Assembly (NCBI RefSeq): GCF_000699445.3 | Contig: NC_067195.1 | Span: 82,532,569 to 82,596,568, forward strand | Length of the DNA: 64,000 nucleotides | Direction of reading: 5' to 3' | DNA from: Schistosoma haematobium | Taxonomy: Eukaryota > Platyhelminthes > Trematoda > Strigeidida > Schistosomatidae | In this document: positions 12,767 to 23,700 of the stretch, piece by piece | Layout of the letters: each line of letters starts with the position of its first letter | Numbering within the stretch: position 1 is the stretch's first letter | Notes under the pieces: generated by a model | Databases searched by the model: none | Seen by the model: the letters and a program-made list of their open reading frames with translations, nothing else | Told to the model about the DNA's origin: nothing | Translations under genes and position numbers: made by a program

Positions 12767-13022
12767 TAAATAGAGCAAGAACAAACATTGATGCAGAATA
12801 GTATGAATTCATATTATTTCGAGGTTTCTCGTCAGCTGCTTACAAACCATATATATAGTTATTATTGTAATCAAGTTATTTACACTCATTTATGTCAATT
12901 GTTTCACACTATCTCCATGTAAAAATTCTATCACAATTTTGGTTTGTAAGCAGCTGACGAGAAACCTCGAAATAATATGAATTCATACTATTCTGCATCA
13001 ATGTTTGTTCTTGCTCTATTTA
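12767..13022. mobile_element. Fold-back element, perfect 83-bp inverted repeats
   Basis: 12767-12849 is the exact reverse complement of 12940-13022 over 83 bp, with a 90-bp spacer. The arms start TAAATAGAGCAAGAACAA and end GCTTACAAACCA. Part of the right arm recurs once more at about 13050-13075, and a diverged arm lies at 60432-60500, so the arm sequence belongs to a dispersed family. No coding capacity. This may be a non-autonomous fold-back transposon, or a head-to-head pair of short retro-elements. No target-site duplication was identified. Confidence 0.8.
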
Positions 13023-13079
13023 TGTCCGTTTATGTTTAATCTTGTTGACTGAATTCATACTATTCTGCATCAACATTTC

Positions 13080-13375
13080 ATATTACTTAATTACGCCTGT
13101 TACCTCCAGTAAAGCATAGGCCGCTGAACAGTCAAGAAAGATGATGATACTGATTCTAGTATGATGCATCTATAGTTTGCCAGGTATGTTCTCAGATCCT
13201 ACCCATCTGTTCCTCTGTTTTTGAATTTCAGTGATATGCTTGCCTTCTTAGTTATTGACTGGTACCTCTGGTTTAGTATATTTCTCTGCCAGTCTCTTCG
13301 TCGTATCATATGGTTGTTTGAAGTTTCGTTCTGTGGCAGTTTTTTCCACTGTCGTTTCTAGGTCTTCCGTGTATT
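13080..13375 (-). mobile_element. SR2/RTE-like fragment with internal deletion
   Basis: Minus-strand translation gives YDTTKRLAEKYTKPE and EIQKQRNRWV, the linker between endonuclease and RT of SR2-like elements. It jumps directly to an ENIPGKL-like RT segment and then to an SR2-like 3' end (13080-13125). This is a second SR2 copy joined at 13375 to the compound element below. It is the uninterrupted counterpart of the site into which element A has inserted at 14291-15473. Confidence 0.7.
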
Positions 13376-14299
13376 TCTATCAAGTGTTATTGGGTTGGTA
13401 CTCATCGTGTTGTATTTCGGAATCTTGCTTATTCCTTTGTGTGTTGAGGTCTATTGCTGTAAAGTATGCAACTACACTGACTTTCTTCACCTGTATTTAT
13501 TGATGTGCATGAGATAGAAGAGCTATGTCATCTTCAAATACAAATCGTTCAGCTACATCCAAGATTCCTATTGTGTTACGTGTTTCTCCTCAGATGTGTA
13601 GGTCTTCGTAATCCAGTCAACCAACAGGTGAGAGAGAACTTAGGAGGGTAAACAGTCCTATCTGTCACCGGTTCTCATTCGAAATGCATCTGTCAGCTGT
13701 TCTCCGTGTTCGAATTTGCTGTGTAGTCCGTCGTATGAATTCTGTATGGTGTTGACGATCTTCTCAGCTACTCACTCCATAGTATCAAGGAGGATTCTAT
13801 AATGTTCTCTTATCCACTGTCAAACGCTTTCTCAAAGTCAAGAAAGGTGATGTACAGTGACGAGTTCCATTCAATTGATTGTTCAACAATGACCCGTAAT
13901 GTCATGATTTGATCTGAGTACAACTTAACCTCACGGAAGCCAGTCTGTTGATCTCAAAAATGAGCGTCTACTGAATCTTTCATCCGGTTCAGCAATACTC
14001 TGTTGAAAACTCCTTGATACTGATTCTAGTGTGCTGCCTCTGTAGTTCACCAGGTATATTCTCAGATCCTACTGCTTATCCACTCACCACTTGTCTGATG
14101 ACCATCTTGATTTCTTCGATCGTTGGTAGAGTGACAGCTATAGACAGGCGTGTGTGTGTGCCGTTTCGATGTACGGCGGATTCAATGGAGGTAGTCAATT
14201 CAAGAGTTCCTGAAAATGCTATTCTCATCTGTTCCTCTGTTTTCGAATTTCAGTGATTTGCTTACCTTCTTGGTCCTTGATTGGTATCTCTGGTTTAGT

Positions 14300-15464
14300 C
14301 AGTCAGTCAATCAGTCAGCTACAACGTAGGACCAGGTACATATATGCATCGGTCCAAGTTGCCATACCTCATTAACACAACAAGATGGACACCGGATTCA
14401 TAAAAGTGGTTAATTCAGTGGTGGTAATATATAAAAGAAAGATTGCAATAAGGATATAGTACAGTAAGAAAGAATCAGTTCGTAGAAATAAAGAAAGATA
14501 TGAAGCGATTTTAATCTCTTAGTTTAAGGGAAGACATAGAGTGTATACACCGACTCCATTGTGATTGATTCTGAGCCATGTCACCAAGAGTCTCCAACCA
14601 TTGGTTACGATAGTCACGCGGACACCCAACCAAGTAGTCTGCATTTACCAACATGGCTCAGACTAGAAGTTAGTGACTTCAAGGACTGATGCCACGTTTT
14701 GGTTTGGCCAACCCTAACTTTCTTCCAACCATCATGAACACGGTTAGCATTGCACGTCGTGGCAATCGGTGTTTGGGCATACGTAACATGTGACCCAACC
14801 ATCTCAGCCGATGAAGATTCACAACCTCATCGACTTATTTACCATCATTCCCTAATACCCTGCGTCTAACCTCCCTATTACTTACCCGGTGATCCCAGCA
14901 GATGCCAGCAATATTTCTGAGGCATCTGTGGTCAAATACTAGTAGCCAACGAGTGTCTTCTACTGTCAGTGGCCATGTTTCGCTGCCGTAAATTAAAACA
15001 GAACGGACTGCTGCGCAGTTTACTCGTCCTTTTATTGATAGACGGATATCTCGCCTTCGCCATAGGTGACGTAAGTTGGCAAAAGCCAAACGAGCTTTTC
15101 GAATCCGTGATGAGATTTCGTCAGACACCAACCCATTAGAGCTGATCAGACTTCCAAGATAAGTGAAGTTGTCAACGCGTTCGACTACTTCACTCCCTAT
15201 CCTTAGTTCAGGTGTTGATGCAGACCAGTCCTGAAGCAACAACTTGCATTTAGAGGGAGAGAAGCGCATTCCAAACATTCTGGCATTGCTGCTTAGTGCT
15301 ACCAAAAGACTCTGCATTTTATCGGCGTCTTCACCAAACAGGACTATGTCATCTACGTATTCTAAGTCGATAAGTGGACCTCCTGGAAGGAGATCAATAC
15401 CCGAGAATTCAGTCGACGAGAATGTTATTTCCATCAATAGGTCTATGATGAAGTTAAACAAAAA
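14300..15464 (-). mobile_element. Element A nested in SR2-like copy (left)
   Basis: A 5'-truncated non-LTR retrotransposon flanked by a 9-bp target-site duplication (TGGTTTAGT, 14291-14299 and 15465-15473). Removing it and one duplicate restores the SR2 reading ...AGR/CTKPEIP. It retains the RT from the palm domain on and a 3' untranslated tail ending in TGAC/TGAT repeats (14300-14320). Mirror image of 28777-29941. Confidence 0.88.
14835..15461 (-). pseudogene. Reverse transcriptase fragment of element A
   Basis: A 208-codon open frame. Residues about 33-40 are LEYVDDIV, the RT palm catalytic motif (the commoner form is YADD). Thumb and C-terminal segments follow: [58 protein letters not shown]. 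The N-terminal RT half and any endonuclease are missing. The frame stops at AAATAA where relatives continue as ..DGKSID.., and a further 62-codon piece (14614-14802) carries on the conserved C-terminus. Identical in translation to 28780-29406. Confidence 0.85.
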
Positions 15465-16465
15465 TGGTTTAGTACATCTCCCTGCCAGTTTCTTCGTCGT
15501 ATCATATCATTGTTTGATATTTTCTTCTGTTGCAGCTTTTCCCACTGTCGTTTCTAGATCTTCCACGTATTTGTTTTTTTGTTGTTGACTCTAATGCTCT
15601 TCTTCACTCGCTTGTTTGCTTCTGTGTATTCAGCTTGTGCCTTGACTTTTCTTGTTCTTGTTCGACTGTCGTTAATTTCTTTCACTTTGTTCTTTCTCTC
15701 ATTTTTATTGAATCCTGCTCAGATAAACAATTTAGATCCAATCCTTATGATGATACTTCTTGGGGCATAGAAGCTTCTGACATATTGTAGTTAATGCTTC
15801 ATTGATCTCTTTACGGTTGTTCTTCATGGTAGTTTATTCCCTTTTGAGATTTTATAATGCTTGAAACCTGTTGTTGAGAGTTATCTTAAATTCGTTGAGT
15901 TTGTCAGTATCTGAGAGGAAGTCAGTATTGAACCATACTAACACTGTTTCTCCAGTTTTTCGGTATGTTTTTGGCTTCAGTTTCATCTTGGTAAATATCA
16001 GGCAATGATCTGAAGCTATGTCAGCTCCGTTCTTCTTTCTCACGTCTTCCATGAATCTTCTGAATTTTTTGCTGAAGCAAATATAATCGATTTAAGTTTG
16101 TGTAGTGTGGTCCGGTGAAATACATTTAGATTTGTTTATTCGTTTATGAGAATATAGTGCCGCCTACAACCATTTTGTTGAAGTCACATAAATTTGCAAA
16201 GCTCTCGTCGTTCTTGTTCCTTCCTCTCTGTGCATTTTGTCCCATGATATCTTCATACCCAGTGTTGTCTTTCCCAAACTTAACACTCACATCTCCAATC
16301 AGGATGGTGATGTTCTCTCCTTAGCAGCTCTCTACGATTGACTGCAGTCTCTCAGCCTTCCAATCACCGACAAGGTGTGTCTCCTCATTTCCACAACTGC
16401 TTGACTGGTTCTCCCAGTCTTCCACATTGTCTGGACATGTCATATGCCAGTTGCTAAATAGTGTT

Positions 16466-16859
16466 ATGTACCGAGTAAATACTAATCCCAAGAAATAAAC
16501 TGTGGCTTATCGGTTATCAAATAACCTATGTTTTATGATATAAGTATTTCAATGAAAATGTATACTAAATATATACTATATCGTCTCATCATTATGTTTA
16601 CCAGTCAGTGAAAATCATTTAGACAATGATTACAAATCATATACATAAGTGACTAAGTTCCATTTTCATTTAAACAAACATTTAACAAGTCAATATGCTT
16701 TACACCATTCAGATAAACACTACCATTAGGAAGATATTGAATTATCCCGTTGTTGATAATGCTGAGTGAATTTCGATTAGTTTTTGTTGGGATATATGTG
16801 TTCTGTACTGATTGCCTTGATGTGGCCAATTTCCACAAGTTCAGTCTAGTTTTTCATCA
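16466..16859. other. Intergenic, nothing recognised
   Basis: No exon, RNA gene or recognised repeat. It separates the SR2-like copy from the SINE remnant. Confidence 0.4.
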
Positions 16860-17035
16860 AACCAGCTGCCATCTAACCTTACTAGCTTACTGGGTAACTC
16901 GTTGAAGCAAAAGGTGCTGAATTAGAGTCTTTATGAGAATATCAATATTGGGGTTCAGGTACATCCAGTTGACAATTCCCCAATAGGACGAAGCATACAT
17001 TCTGCATTCTACTGCTAGCCACATATCGATCCGTT
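16860..17035 (+). mobile_element. SINE remnant with degenerate hammerhead
   Basis: CAGGTACATCCAG (16957-16969) followed by TTGACAAT (core, normally CTGATGAG), CCCCAATAGGACGAA (stem II region) and CTACTGCTAGCCAC reproduces the order of the schistosome hammerhead with heavy decay. Core mutations make cleavage implausible. It lies in the 3' flank of the glypican gene. Confidence 0.55.
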
Positions 17036-17575
17036 TAAGTATACATTAAACATATAAGAAGTTTTAGTTTGCACTGAGTAAACATATAAAACAAACCTTG
17101 ACGGTATTGTTGTTAGCAGTAGTAATGAAGATATTGACTAAATTTCACAACACGTACAATCTAAAGATCATCGATAATAAATAATCAAATTAACAATGAC
17201 AACAAATGTTTTTATATGATCATTTATAATACCGTATAGCTGTCAATAAAAAAGTGTAAGAATTAATTTGAAATGTAAACAATGAACATGATCTTACGAT
17301 GGAAAAATTAAATCCACAACACAAAATAACCATAGAAATCGAAGAATGTACAATGGAAAATCCAGAAGGCTTAATGCAAAAGCTAATCATTTGTCACTGC
17401 CTACCTCGTTGTCATCAATATGTCTGAAATAAATGCTGTATGTTTAGTAATGGAAAGTAGCTGAGGAAGTTTCAAAAAAGAGGAAAATTTAGAACTGAAA
17501 AGCTAGTAAAACACTACTGATTATTCACATGGGATTTATATACATTTATAATGGCCTATTTAACACTGTTCAAAA
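17036..17575. other. Likely glypican 3' UTR / 3' flank
   Basis: Sequence immediately downstream of the glypican stop (minus strand). I could not identify a convincing canonical polyadenylation signal close to the stop, so the transcript end is not placed. Confidence 0.4.
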
Positions 17576-17781
17576 TTATAAACATGTGAATGAATAAAGC
17601 TTGATAGAGAATATACAAACAAAGCAGACCAATTCCAATGACATTTTGTTATTGAGACTAATATTTTCCTGAACTTTTGAATTTGTTGAGGAATTAGATG
17701 CCGTAGAATTCAATGCTTTCTCTGGGGGTATTTCGGTTTTCTTTGAAGATTCCTTTGTTTTGTTGTCATTCACCGGATCAT
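17576..17781 (-). CDS. Glypican exon 7 (GPI-anchor tail)
   Basis: Acceptor TTTGTAG/ATGATC; 68 codons including the stop. Hydrophilic Ser/Thr/Asn/Lys-rich spacer ending in NNK, then a hydrophobic terminus ([18 protein letters not shown]...) with no cytoplasmic tail, the pattern of a GPI-attachment signal. Cleavage near the NN residues is an inference. Confidence 0.8.
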
Positions 17782-20700
17782 CTACAAACAAACAATCAAT
17801 GGAAAATAGTTTCTTTCTGTATATTATAGAAAGTTTTGAAGGTAAATTTAATTTTATTAAAAATATTTGATTACTTGTTACTGGTAAACAACAACGCAAT
17901 ATTTTCAGAGTTCAAAAGGTTGAGTGCTATCAATTTTTTAAACTGAAAAAATTGAATGTTTGAATTTAACAGGTAACGAAGTAAGAATATTAAAGCTTAC
18001 ATGAAAAAAATTACGAGTTTCATTTGTACCAGTTAAGAAACTATTCAGATCACCAAGTTATTGATTCTAAAGGATGCAGAACCACCATCACAGTCAACCA
18101 TTTTTTAATAGAGAATCATTTTCTTTTTTAACATTGTTCTATTAAGATAAACTACTCTATAGTAAACGGAATATGTGGAGCCCTTTATTTTGTCGTCATT
18201 TAGATCGGACGATGTTGTCGAAATGGCTTTCCACTTTAGTGACCCGTGATCTGACTCCAAGGTGATTGCAATGATGATTGTTGTTGAAATATATATGTCG
18301 CCTATCCTCGTATTTAATCATCTACTTTAATCGCGTTAGTCAATAACGGATTTAGATAAGTCAAATAACGAGAATGGACTTTTGAATACATGTATCTTGT
18401 AAATGAAGCGAATGAAATGGGGAGAAGAGAAACGAAGCAGAGTGGAGATGGCGGGTAAGCCAACTCCCATTTGACGAAGCGTTAATCAATATTTATAGGC
18501 ACACAAAAGTAAGTTAGAGACATGTGATGAGTAATGGGATAAGAAATGTACACACACCTACGCGCTCTTATTAAAACAGTCAAAATTGATAAGCGAATAA
18601 TTAACAAGGTCAAAATATGACTTAAGTAGAATGAATAGAATGGGCTGTTGGAAAGCTAGAATAAGATATATAGGCTTAACATAACCGACACTACGAATAC
18701 ACCTATTAGAACATTAAATAAGAAAGATTAGTTCAGCGAAGAGTTCTCTTTTCGGCGAATTCATTTTCGAAACTGTACAATCGCAAATACATATACTTAT
18801 TTTTACAGGATGATAATAATACTGATAATAAACTTCTGTTAGACATGGTGACAGTGAGGTCAAATAAACAAAGGTCGTTCGACGCGTACTTTATCCAAAA
18901 GAATTCGAGAACATTGTCCGGCTTGGCTAAAATGAGGAGGCGACGGTTCAGTAAGAAATTCAATAATTGAACACGTTGTGAATACAGGTCACTCAATCAA
19001 GACAGACTCTGTGTTCAAGGTCATCTACAAGGTAAGTAGAAGTCTTCCAAAGACAATTAGACTACATCCTCTTTGCATTGCTGAAGCATTAACCATACAT
19101 CTGGGAACGCCAGAATTGTGTGTGCATAAGAGACTAGTACAACCTCTTCTTCTACCATAGTCTTAATTTCTTATAATCTTTTTTTCTCTTTCTCGTACTC
19201 TTCCTCCTTTACAGCCATCTGCTTCACCTTCCATCTTCCTCTTAAATCCTCTACCCCCAACTGGTTTATTTTGTTTCCACGATCATTCTGATTTCATTTA
19301 TTCTCAATTTCAACATCTTATCATGCTGAGCCATCCGTTCACATTGATAATTTCCCTATCTATTTTTTGATGAATACTTAAGCCATTAACAATCAAACCA
19401 TTATTAAACTTTCCTTGCTTTATAAAAAATCTTTTCAATACCTTTGTTTATTTGACCTCACTGTCACCATGTCTAACAGAAGTTTATTATCAGTATTATT
19501 ATCATCCTGTAGAAATAAGTATACATATTTGTGATTGTACAGTTTCGAAAATGAATTCGCCGAAAAGAGAACTCTTCGCTGAACTAATCTTTCTTATTTA
19601 AACTACTCTTTGTCAATGCTAATCTTGCTCAAATGTTGATAGTACATATTATATTTTAACCGTCACTTAATAGACCATAATGCTTTTATTTGTTGAAGAT
19701 TTTCAGTAGTTTAAGCATTATTACTGATATTGATTTCAATCAATAATGTATTGATTGAAGTAAATTTAGCAAGACTATAATTTATGGTCGAAACAATCAA
19801 GTATAAGATAACAGGTCTCGGATTTTGGTGTGAAATTCACTCATCCATTTGCTTAAATAGAGTCTCGGTATTATAACTGATGTCAGTTCTTGATGAAAAC
19901 CCTAAATTTAATTCATAACCTTAACTGTCCACTGTAGATCATAATTCGAATTCCTCACACTGCTTTATAACCCTCATTTGATCCTAGTTATTAGGTGAAC
20001 ACCTTCAAGGTCACTTTAGCGTTGTTCACAGGTCGTTCATAAATTTTAGACTCAGCGTAATTTTTTTAATCTAGGAAACTTTTTGTTGTTATAAATGAAA
20101 CGTGGTTATTTTTGTATATTTTCTAAATTTTGATAATCCCTACTATATTCTATGTGGTTAACAGAAAAATGCATCGGAGTACATTTAAGTATAAAATATC
20201 AATTTAAACGGAATAAATAATACAAATCCTAGAATTCACCATTGAAAGACCATAGATTTTACTACTTTATTTGGTAAAATCGGAGTCATGTTAGAAACAA
20301 AAATAAATATTAACATATAAGTTAGGCAGAGTAATTATTCGAACATTTGAAGGGACAAAACTAAAAAAATGGTCGAAGGGAACTGAAATAATTGCAGTAG
20401 AAATTTGACATAATAAGATACATACCATTTTATTATGGTTTGAAAATAGACAAAATGAATAGTATACCTTAGGTTGAATTGGGCTCAACCCTATCATTCT
20501 GTTTATTCTTCAAAATTAACTAATAAACAGAAAAAAATGTTCTCCAGCTTTATGATAAGATAATACTTTCTAAATCTAATTCTTATACAATTAAGATAGT
20601 TAATAGTAGCTAAAGGTGAAGTCCATTAACAGTGATGATATCAGTGAGACTACGTATCACAGATGTAAAAAAGTAGAAATACGATTCAGTAAACTTCGTA

Positions 20701-23700
20701 AATGTGATCTTTTACAAACGCAAAAGGATCATAGGGAGTCCAAATTTCAATACCCAATCGTAACCTAAATGCTATACATAGACTCACGTAAACAATAATA
20801 ATACTGCGTTACTATCAGCTATGGACAGTGTTGTAGGATTCCAGTTGGTTTCATTGTTTAAATCACTAACTAATCGTAGATGGACCACTACTGAAAACCA
20901 GAGAGTACTGGATAGCCTTTCCGTCCTAAGATTACTTAGCAGGAATCCAATGGTGTACTGGTGTATCTTCGATCAGTTCACGATGTTGCGCAGTCATCTT
21001 TCACTGTATGGGGTGAATAACTTAATTAACCGTGTCTGGTTTCTACCGACCACTGCGTCTCACAAGAACTTCAAGAATTTCATCTTGAAGCCAATTAATA
21101 ATAAAAAATAATTATTATCATAATATGGTTTAGCGCCATTTGTCTGAAGCAATCCAATACAGCTATTTGTTTACTTTAACCTCAGTTGGATATTCAGAGA
21201 TCCCATCCACTTTTTGCTGAAACATCAGATTTCTGATAATAATCAGTCAATAATTTCAGTATCCCTAGTATACTATACTACTAATTATTTTCTGCAGGAA
21301 AACGAACCGACATTTTAACAGTAAGGTTTATAAACGAAAAAATGTTATATTTGCTTTACAAAAACATTTTGGTTTGTTTTTTATTCAAACTAGAGTATAT
21401 AAATACCTTGTAGTTTTTTCTTAGACTCGGATGAATTGTCGAATGATTCATTTTCACTAAGTACTGTGTACTGTCTTTCATTAGCATTATCGTCGATTGA
21501 ATTGTCAGCAATATTTAATTCACAATCTTCATCATCTACAAAACATCCTTGAACCACAATTTGATCCGACAAATCATCTGTATTGACGATTTCAGCTCTG
21601 TTGTTAGTTTCACTAAAATACTTCGATGGCTTTGATTCAAAAACATTTGGATTCATTTGAGGTATATTTATATCACTTGACAAAAGAGAAGGATGTGTAC
21701 CACTTGACTCTGAAATGAATAAGCCTTCTCTATCTGATTTCTTCTGATTAAGTAGAGGGTTAGTCAATGGAACATCATTCTTAGAATTCACCTACAATGA
21801 ATAAAATGTGGACTATGTAAGAAATTCAAAAACTATAACCCTACACAAACATTATGACAGCTAAGTTTACCTTTATAATTTACGTGTTATCTACTGAATG
21901 AGATCATTGATACTTAGTGAAATCTAGTTTATAACACATAACGAGGATACTTTTCAGTGTATCATTCAATATATACAACTCTTGCGGCTATAATTCACGT
22001 TTCAGACAAATGAAGTCAATTAACTCTTAATGCAGTATAGAATATCTAGCAATCCTACTTTAATTCACAAGATTCGATAGATGAAAATTAAATCTCCTAG
22101 AAAAAAAAACAAATTTCTGTGTATTTATGTTCGAGAGAAAAGTGAATAATCTACATTACTCACTAGAAATTTATTTAATGTCTAGTTTACTTTCCCATTT
22201 GTAATAAAAGATATTTTTCTTTTCAACTGATCAGAACAATTACAAAATCTTGGAAGACATTTTACATTAAACTCATGGAAGCCTAAATTGTCTACTTATA
22301 AAAACAAAAATTATTTCAATATACTTAAAACTATGCAAGTTTTTGGTTTGAATTATAAAGGTGTATTTCGTAACAATCTATTAACACAGTTCATTTGTGT
22401 CATTTTTCTAATATGATTATCTAAGCCTTCAAAAAGCCATTACACTACATATTCCCGTTAGATGTTAATGACCAATGTTCCCCTTATCATTATTTGCTTG
22501 AAATTACTATTATTCAAAAGCATACAATAACTTGTATACCTTTATACTTTATTCTAAATAACAATTTTAGTATTCTAAGGTTTCAAATTGACTGAAACAA
22601 TTGTGATCAATTTTATTTACGAAATTAAGCTTGATGATCTGATTAAAATCCAAACAGTGACCAACAATAAAATAACCTCCTTTTTTAAGCAGGATTGTGT
22701 AGGGGCTAGCAAGGAAAGTAAGTCCACCTGTTTCGTTCTTTTCTGGGTTCGCCAGCTGTACGTACCAGAACCCCAGTACAAATATTCACACATGGACTTT
22801 AACCAAGTACCCTTTACTTGAAATGCTTAACGCATTATCCACTGAGATACTGAGTCCAGATAGCCACTGGCTTGTGTAACGGAGTGAATTTTAATCTATT
22901 TATTTTGGTTATTTAAATATTCCCTGGAATGTTCAGTGGACTCAGTATCTTAGAAGATAACGCGTTAGGCTTTAGAAGCACAGGAGTACTAGTATATCCA
23001 GCTAATGAGTCTCTAATGGGACAAAACGCACGTACTGCATTTCAAGAATAATCGCTATCCGACCCTCCTAAAGTATGCTTGTGACTTAATGTGAGCATCG
23101 AAGTAATCCTCATATGGTGCTTATACACCGGAAAAGATTGATAAATTGCAGTTCATAACATCAACAGAAAGATCTAAATAACCAATCCGAAAGGAATTAA
23201 ATAACTTTTAATTTGTAGTATTTACCAGACTACACAAAGCGTTATAAGGTGAAAAAGTTTTAGTCTTGAATACAAAATTAGTTTTCTGTGTTTCACCTCA
23301 TAAACGTAAACTCTATCCATAAGAGGGAAATGAACTAAAATCTTTGATGGGTATATTTTTTACACTGAAGTATATACTATCAAAGAGAAAACATTTTCAG
23401 CTACCTACTTGAAATTAAATCTCAAATTTTCATATAAATTAATTTTATCTAGCGTAGAATGTAATTCAAAGATACAAAACATATGTAGCTGAACAAAAGT
23501 TTCAATTTTCAGCGTCTGAACAGTACTTTTATTAACAAATATCTACCTCAATTTTAATCTTAGTAGGAAAAGAGATAGCTTTTAAATAGTCAGTTTGATT
23601 GTATAATGCCAGAGTAAAACGTTATTTATTATTAAATGTGATCTACCTTTTGAGCATTATTTTCCTCTGTCCGCTCCTTTCGTATAACATTCTTTTCTTT

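Larger units (their letters stand above)
13376..16465 (-). mobile_element. SR2/RTE-like retrotransposon, left compound copy
   Basis: Minus-strand order: endonuclease start (NVRTMWKTGRTSQ-like, about 16435); endonuclease C-terminus (DIASDHCLIFTKMKLK, 15970-16050); linker ([15 protein letters not shown], about 15600); the YDTTKKLAG motif (15475-15500); [nested element A 14300-15464]; resumed linker ([17 protein letters not shown], from 14290); then RT up to an [17 protein letters not shown] motif (about 13510-13560). Many stops and frameshifts: a dead copy. It lies 1.1 kb or more beyond the glypican stop codon. 13376-15650 is shared almost perfectly with the inverted copy at 28591-30866. Confidence 0.85.

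Noticed and set aside
13255..13503. 82-codon plus-strand frame
   Set aside because: It lies antisense across two SR2-like fragments and spans their junction; no protein motif.
15244..15588. 114-codon plus-strand frame over the element A RT
   Set aside because: Antisense shadow of the RT frame 14835-15461; its twin at 28653-28997 has the same cause.
20821..21111. 96-codon plus-strand frame in glypican intron 6
   Set aside because: Considered as a small gene, but it has no recognisable motif or repeat copy and is antisense inside an intron; unsupported.
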